A DNA stretch of 64,000 nt from Bacillus sp. B1-b2 (lineage in GTDB: Bacteria > Bacillota > Bacilli > Bacillales > Cytobacillaceae): positions 124,001 to 188,000 of the forward strand of contig NZ_WEHU01000006.1 in NCBI RefSeq assembly GCF_009183415.1, given 5' to 3'. The notes beneath the pieces are model-generated. The model saw only the letters and a list, made by a program, of their open reading frames with translations. It ran no database searches and had not been told where the DNA came from. The translations under genes were made by a program, and so were the position numbers. Shown in pieces: positions 62,273 to 64,000 of this stretch. Each line of letters opens with the position of its first letter. The first letter of the stretch is position 1.

Positions 62273-64000
62273 TTAATCTATTCTATTTTTTCTTTTACGT
62301 ACAACAATGAGAATACTACCACCAATTACTAACAACAATCCTACTGTCAACCAGTTGTACTGGTTTGTAGAAGTGTTTGGTAGTGTTGCTCCATTGTTTA
62401 TACTTTGTTTATTTGAATCACTGGAATTGTTAGTTGAACCTGTGCTCACCTTAACAGGATCCTGTGTTCCTGGTTCTTCTGTCCCCGGCTTCTCTGTTCC
62501 TGGCTCTTCTGTCCCTGGTTCTTCTGTCCCCGGCTCTTCTGTTCCTGGCTCTTCTGTTCCTGGCTCTTCTGTTCCTGGCTCTTCTGTTCCTGGCTCTTCT
62601 ATTCCTGGCTCTTCTGTTCCTGGCTCTTCTGTTCCTGGTTCTTCTGTTCCTGGTTCTTCTGTTCCTGGCTCTTCTGTTCCTGGTTCTTCTGTTCCTGGTT
62701 CTTCTGTTCCTGGTTCTTCTTCCTTCATGACACTGGAGTAATAATCTTCTACTTCACTAGCAGAAAGCACCTTATTACTGTATATACGCAAATCATCCAT
62801 TAACCCGTTGAATGGTGTATCCCAATAGTTAACACCCAGACCAAATACTGCATCAGTGGTTGTAAAAATATCAGGGAAGTTTGAACCAGTAAATGCTTCT
62901 TCTCCATTTACATAGATAACCACTTCTCCATTATTAACGGTTGTCACTAGATGTGTCCATTTGTTTGTCGGAATGGTTGTTTCAGTAGTTGCGTCATACC
63001 AAGTTTGACTACCAGACCATAGCATTGTCTTGCCTTCACCTGGCCCAGAAGGTACTAAACTAATCCAGTTATTTTCGTTTCTACTACCAAAGAATGTAGT
63101 AGTATGCTGCGTAATCTCTTTTGGATTTAACCAAAGAGATAGAGAATATGCATTGCTAGAAATCAATCCTTTTGGCAAAGAAATACCAGATTTCCCATCA
63201 AATACTGCAGCTTGTCCTGTGATTCCTTTCTCATACGTAATACTACCGCCAGTACTATTTATGAATTCTCCAGTAATATTTCCGGCATTATGGCTTCCTG
63301 TTGTATCTTCTAAATTATTTTCAAAATCAAAATTGGCGGTTAATCCATCTGGATTTTCATAGAGTGACTTCACTTCTTCCATAGGAAGCACAACTCCATC
63401 ATAGACTCGAACTTCATCCATTAGCCCTTTGTACGGAGTGTCCCAATAGTTAACACCTAAAGAAAATTGTGCATCTACAGTAGTAAAGACATCTGGGAAA
63501 TTTTTATTTGAGAACTTTTCCACTCCATTGATATAAACCTTCGCTTCTCCTTCGTTTACAGTAAGAGCAAAATGTGTCCATTCTCCAGTTGGTATAATTG
63601 CATCTGAGACGGCATCATACCAATCATCTCCATTATGTGACCACACCTTTGTAACACCATGTGCATTAGGCACAACACTAATCCAATTGTTTTCTGTTCT
63701 TGCTCCAAAGAAGGTGGTTGTGAATTCTGTAATTTCTTCGGGCTTTAACCAAAGTGATACAGAGTACTTATCACTAGCAATCAAACCATTTGCCAACTTT
63801 ACTCCTGATTTACCGTCAAACTTAGCAGCCTTACCAACAATCCCTTCTTCAAATGTGATATTTCCACCAGTATTATGAATTCGGTCTCCTGTTGTAGTAG
63901 CATCTTCCTGATTTTCAGAACGATCTGCTAATCCATTGCTGAAGTCATAATATGCTGATAAACCTCCTTGTTCTTCTGCAAGGACCCTCACACTAATTTT
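62273..64000 (-). CDS. LamG-domain cell-wall-anchored protein with LPNTS sorting signal, 5' end outside window
   Basis: The frame is open to the right edge, so the N-terminus and signal peptide are missing; about 575 residues are visible. Two concanavalin A-like (LamG/Laminin_G_3) domains follow each other, each with the sequence YSxSLWLxPxEIT...TTFFG, then [11 protein letters not shown] or [11 protein letters not shown], then [19 protein letters not shown] 17-copy EEPGT repeat stalk follows, then a Ser/Asn-rich linker. The sorting signal is LPNTS, a hydrophobic helix ([18 protein letters not shown]) and RKRKNRID. LPxTS rather than LPxTG resembles the LPDTS signal used by sortase D (YhcS) substrates in B. 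subtilis. Probably a surface protein binding glycans. Confidence 0.88.
   Translation of the reverse strand, partial: KISVRVLAEEQGGLSAYYDFSNGLADRSENQEDATTTGDRIHNTGGNITFEEGIVGKAAKFDGKSGVKLANGLIASDKYSVSLWLKPEEITEFTTTFFGARTENNWISVVPNAHGVTKVWSHNGDDWYDAVSDAIIPTGEWTHFALTVNEGEAKVYINGVEKFSNKNFPDVFTTVDAQFSLGVNYWDTPYKGLMDEVRVYDGVVLPMEEVKSLYENPDGLTANFDFENNLEDTTGSHNAGNITGEFINSTGGSITYEKGITGQAAVFDGKSGISLPKGLISSNAYSLSLWLNPKEITQHTTTFFGSRNENNWISLVPSGPGEGKTMLWSGSQTWYDATTETTIPTNKWTHLVTTVNNGEVVIYVNGEEAFTGSNFPDIFTTTDAVFGLGVNYWDTPFNGLMDDLRIYSNKVLSASEVEDYYSSVMKEEEPGTEEPGTEEPGTEEPGTEEPGTEEPGTEEPGTEEPGIEEPGTEEPGTEEPGTEEPGTEEPGTEEPGTEEPGTEKPGTEEPGTQDPVKVSTGSTNNSSDSNKQSINNGATLPNTSTNQYNWLTVGLLLVIGGSILIVVRKRKNRID
62467..62721 (-). 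repeat. 17 x 15-bp coding tandem repeat (EEPGT stalk)
   Basis: Seventeen consecutive 15-bp units, mostly GTTCCTGG(C/T)TCTTCT on the plus strand, encode EEPGT on the minus strand. Single variant units give EEPGI and EKPGT. The near-identity of adjacent units suggests recent expansion and probable length variation between strains. Confidence 0.95.

Noticed and set aside
62307-62741. Long plus-strand open frames full of VPGSS or LFLAL repeats
   Set aside because: They are antisense shadows of the 15-bp repeat in the LamG wall protein gene, which has clear domains and a sorting signal on the minus strand.

Overview
The window is AT-rich, Gram-positive chromosomal DNA from a Bacillaceae bacterium (Bacillus sensu lato). 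Support comes from strong AGGAGG-type ribosome binding sites, frequent TTG and GTG starts, an AcsA, a seven-gene Mrp antiporter, an RsbK/RsbM/RsbY-type stress module, a Spo0M-like protein, and a near-consensus Spo0J/ParB parS site at 32173-32188. I cannot name the genus. There is no rRNA, tRNA, CRISPR array, prophage or insertion sequence; almost everything is core or housekeeping chromosome, with a few small accessory cassettes.

Layout. 1-3173: a cut-off carbohydrate-binding lipoprotein divergent from a VTC-type polyphosphate polymerase and a DUF4956 membrane protein. 3377-8197: receiver-PP2C phosphatase (RsbY type) converging on a CheR methyltransferase (RsbM type) and a CHASE3/HAMP/GAF hybrid kinase (RsbK type). 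8424-10910: SUV3-like helicase with a C-terminal zinc ribbon. 11142-17048: oppABCDF. 17436-21474: DUF3899 protein, acsA, aldo/keto reductase, queF. 21709-27546: mrpABCDEFG, divergent from a stand-alone KdpD-type Usp protein. 28500-31944: solitary short integrase, cutC, pyruvyl transferase and an M50-like protein that lacks the catalytic glutamate. 32527-34631: ahpCF behind a PerR-like box.

34808-37023: an agr-like peptide-signalling cassette: histidine kinase, separate polytopic membrane protein, AgrB, and a 42-residue AgrD-like prepeptide that has no cysteine and would have to form a serine lactone. No response regulator is encoded beside it. 37224-40910: convergent ppk and ppx, each preceded by two PhoP-box-like hexamers exactly 11 bp apart. 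41275-47848: acetyltransferase, orphan second OppA, GGDEF protein, and aguB/aguA (agmatine to putrescine). 48178-52302: a cellobiose/lichenan-type PTS (IIB, IIC, IIA) with a LicR-like PRD regulator. 52493-54086: a yybP-ykoY (Mn2+) riboswitch with terminator ahead of a short Spo0M-like gene and a TerC-family exporter. 54216-62089: mqo, lysE with a divergent MocR regulator and a 30-bp palindromic operator, then a LysR regulator divergent from a MetE-C-like methyltransferase and an MFS transporter. 62273-64000: a LamG-domain cell-wall protein with 17 copies of a 15-bp repeat and an LPNTS sorting signal, open at the window edge.

The parts most deserving attention are the cysteine-less agr-like cassette with its apparently split receptor and kinase, the Mn riboswitch operon with the Spo0M-like gene, the paired PhoP-like boxes on both polyphosphate genes, and the RsbK/M/Y module without sigB next to it.
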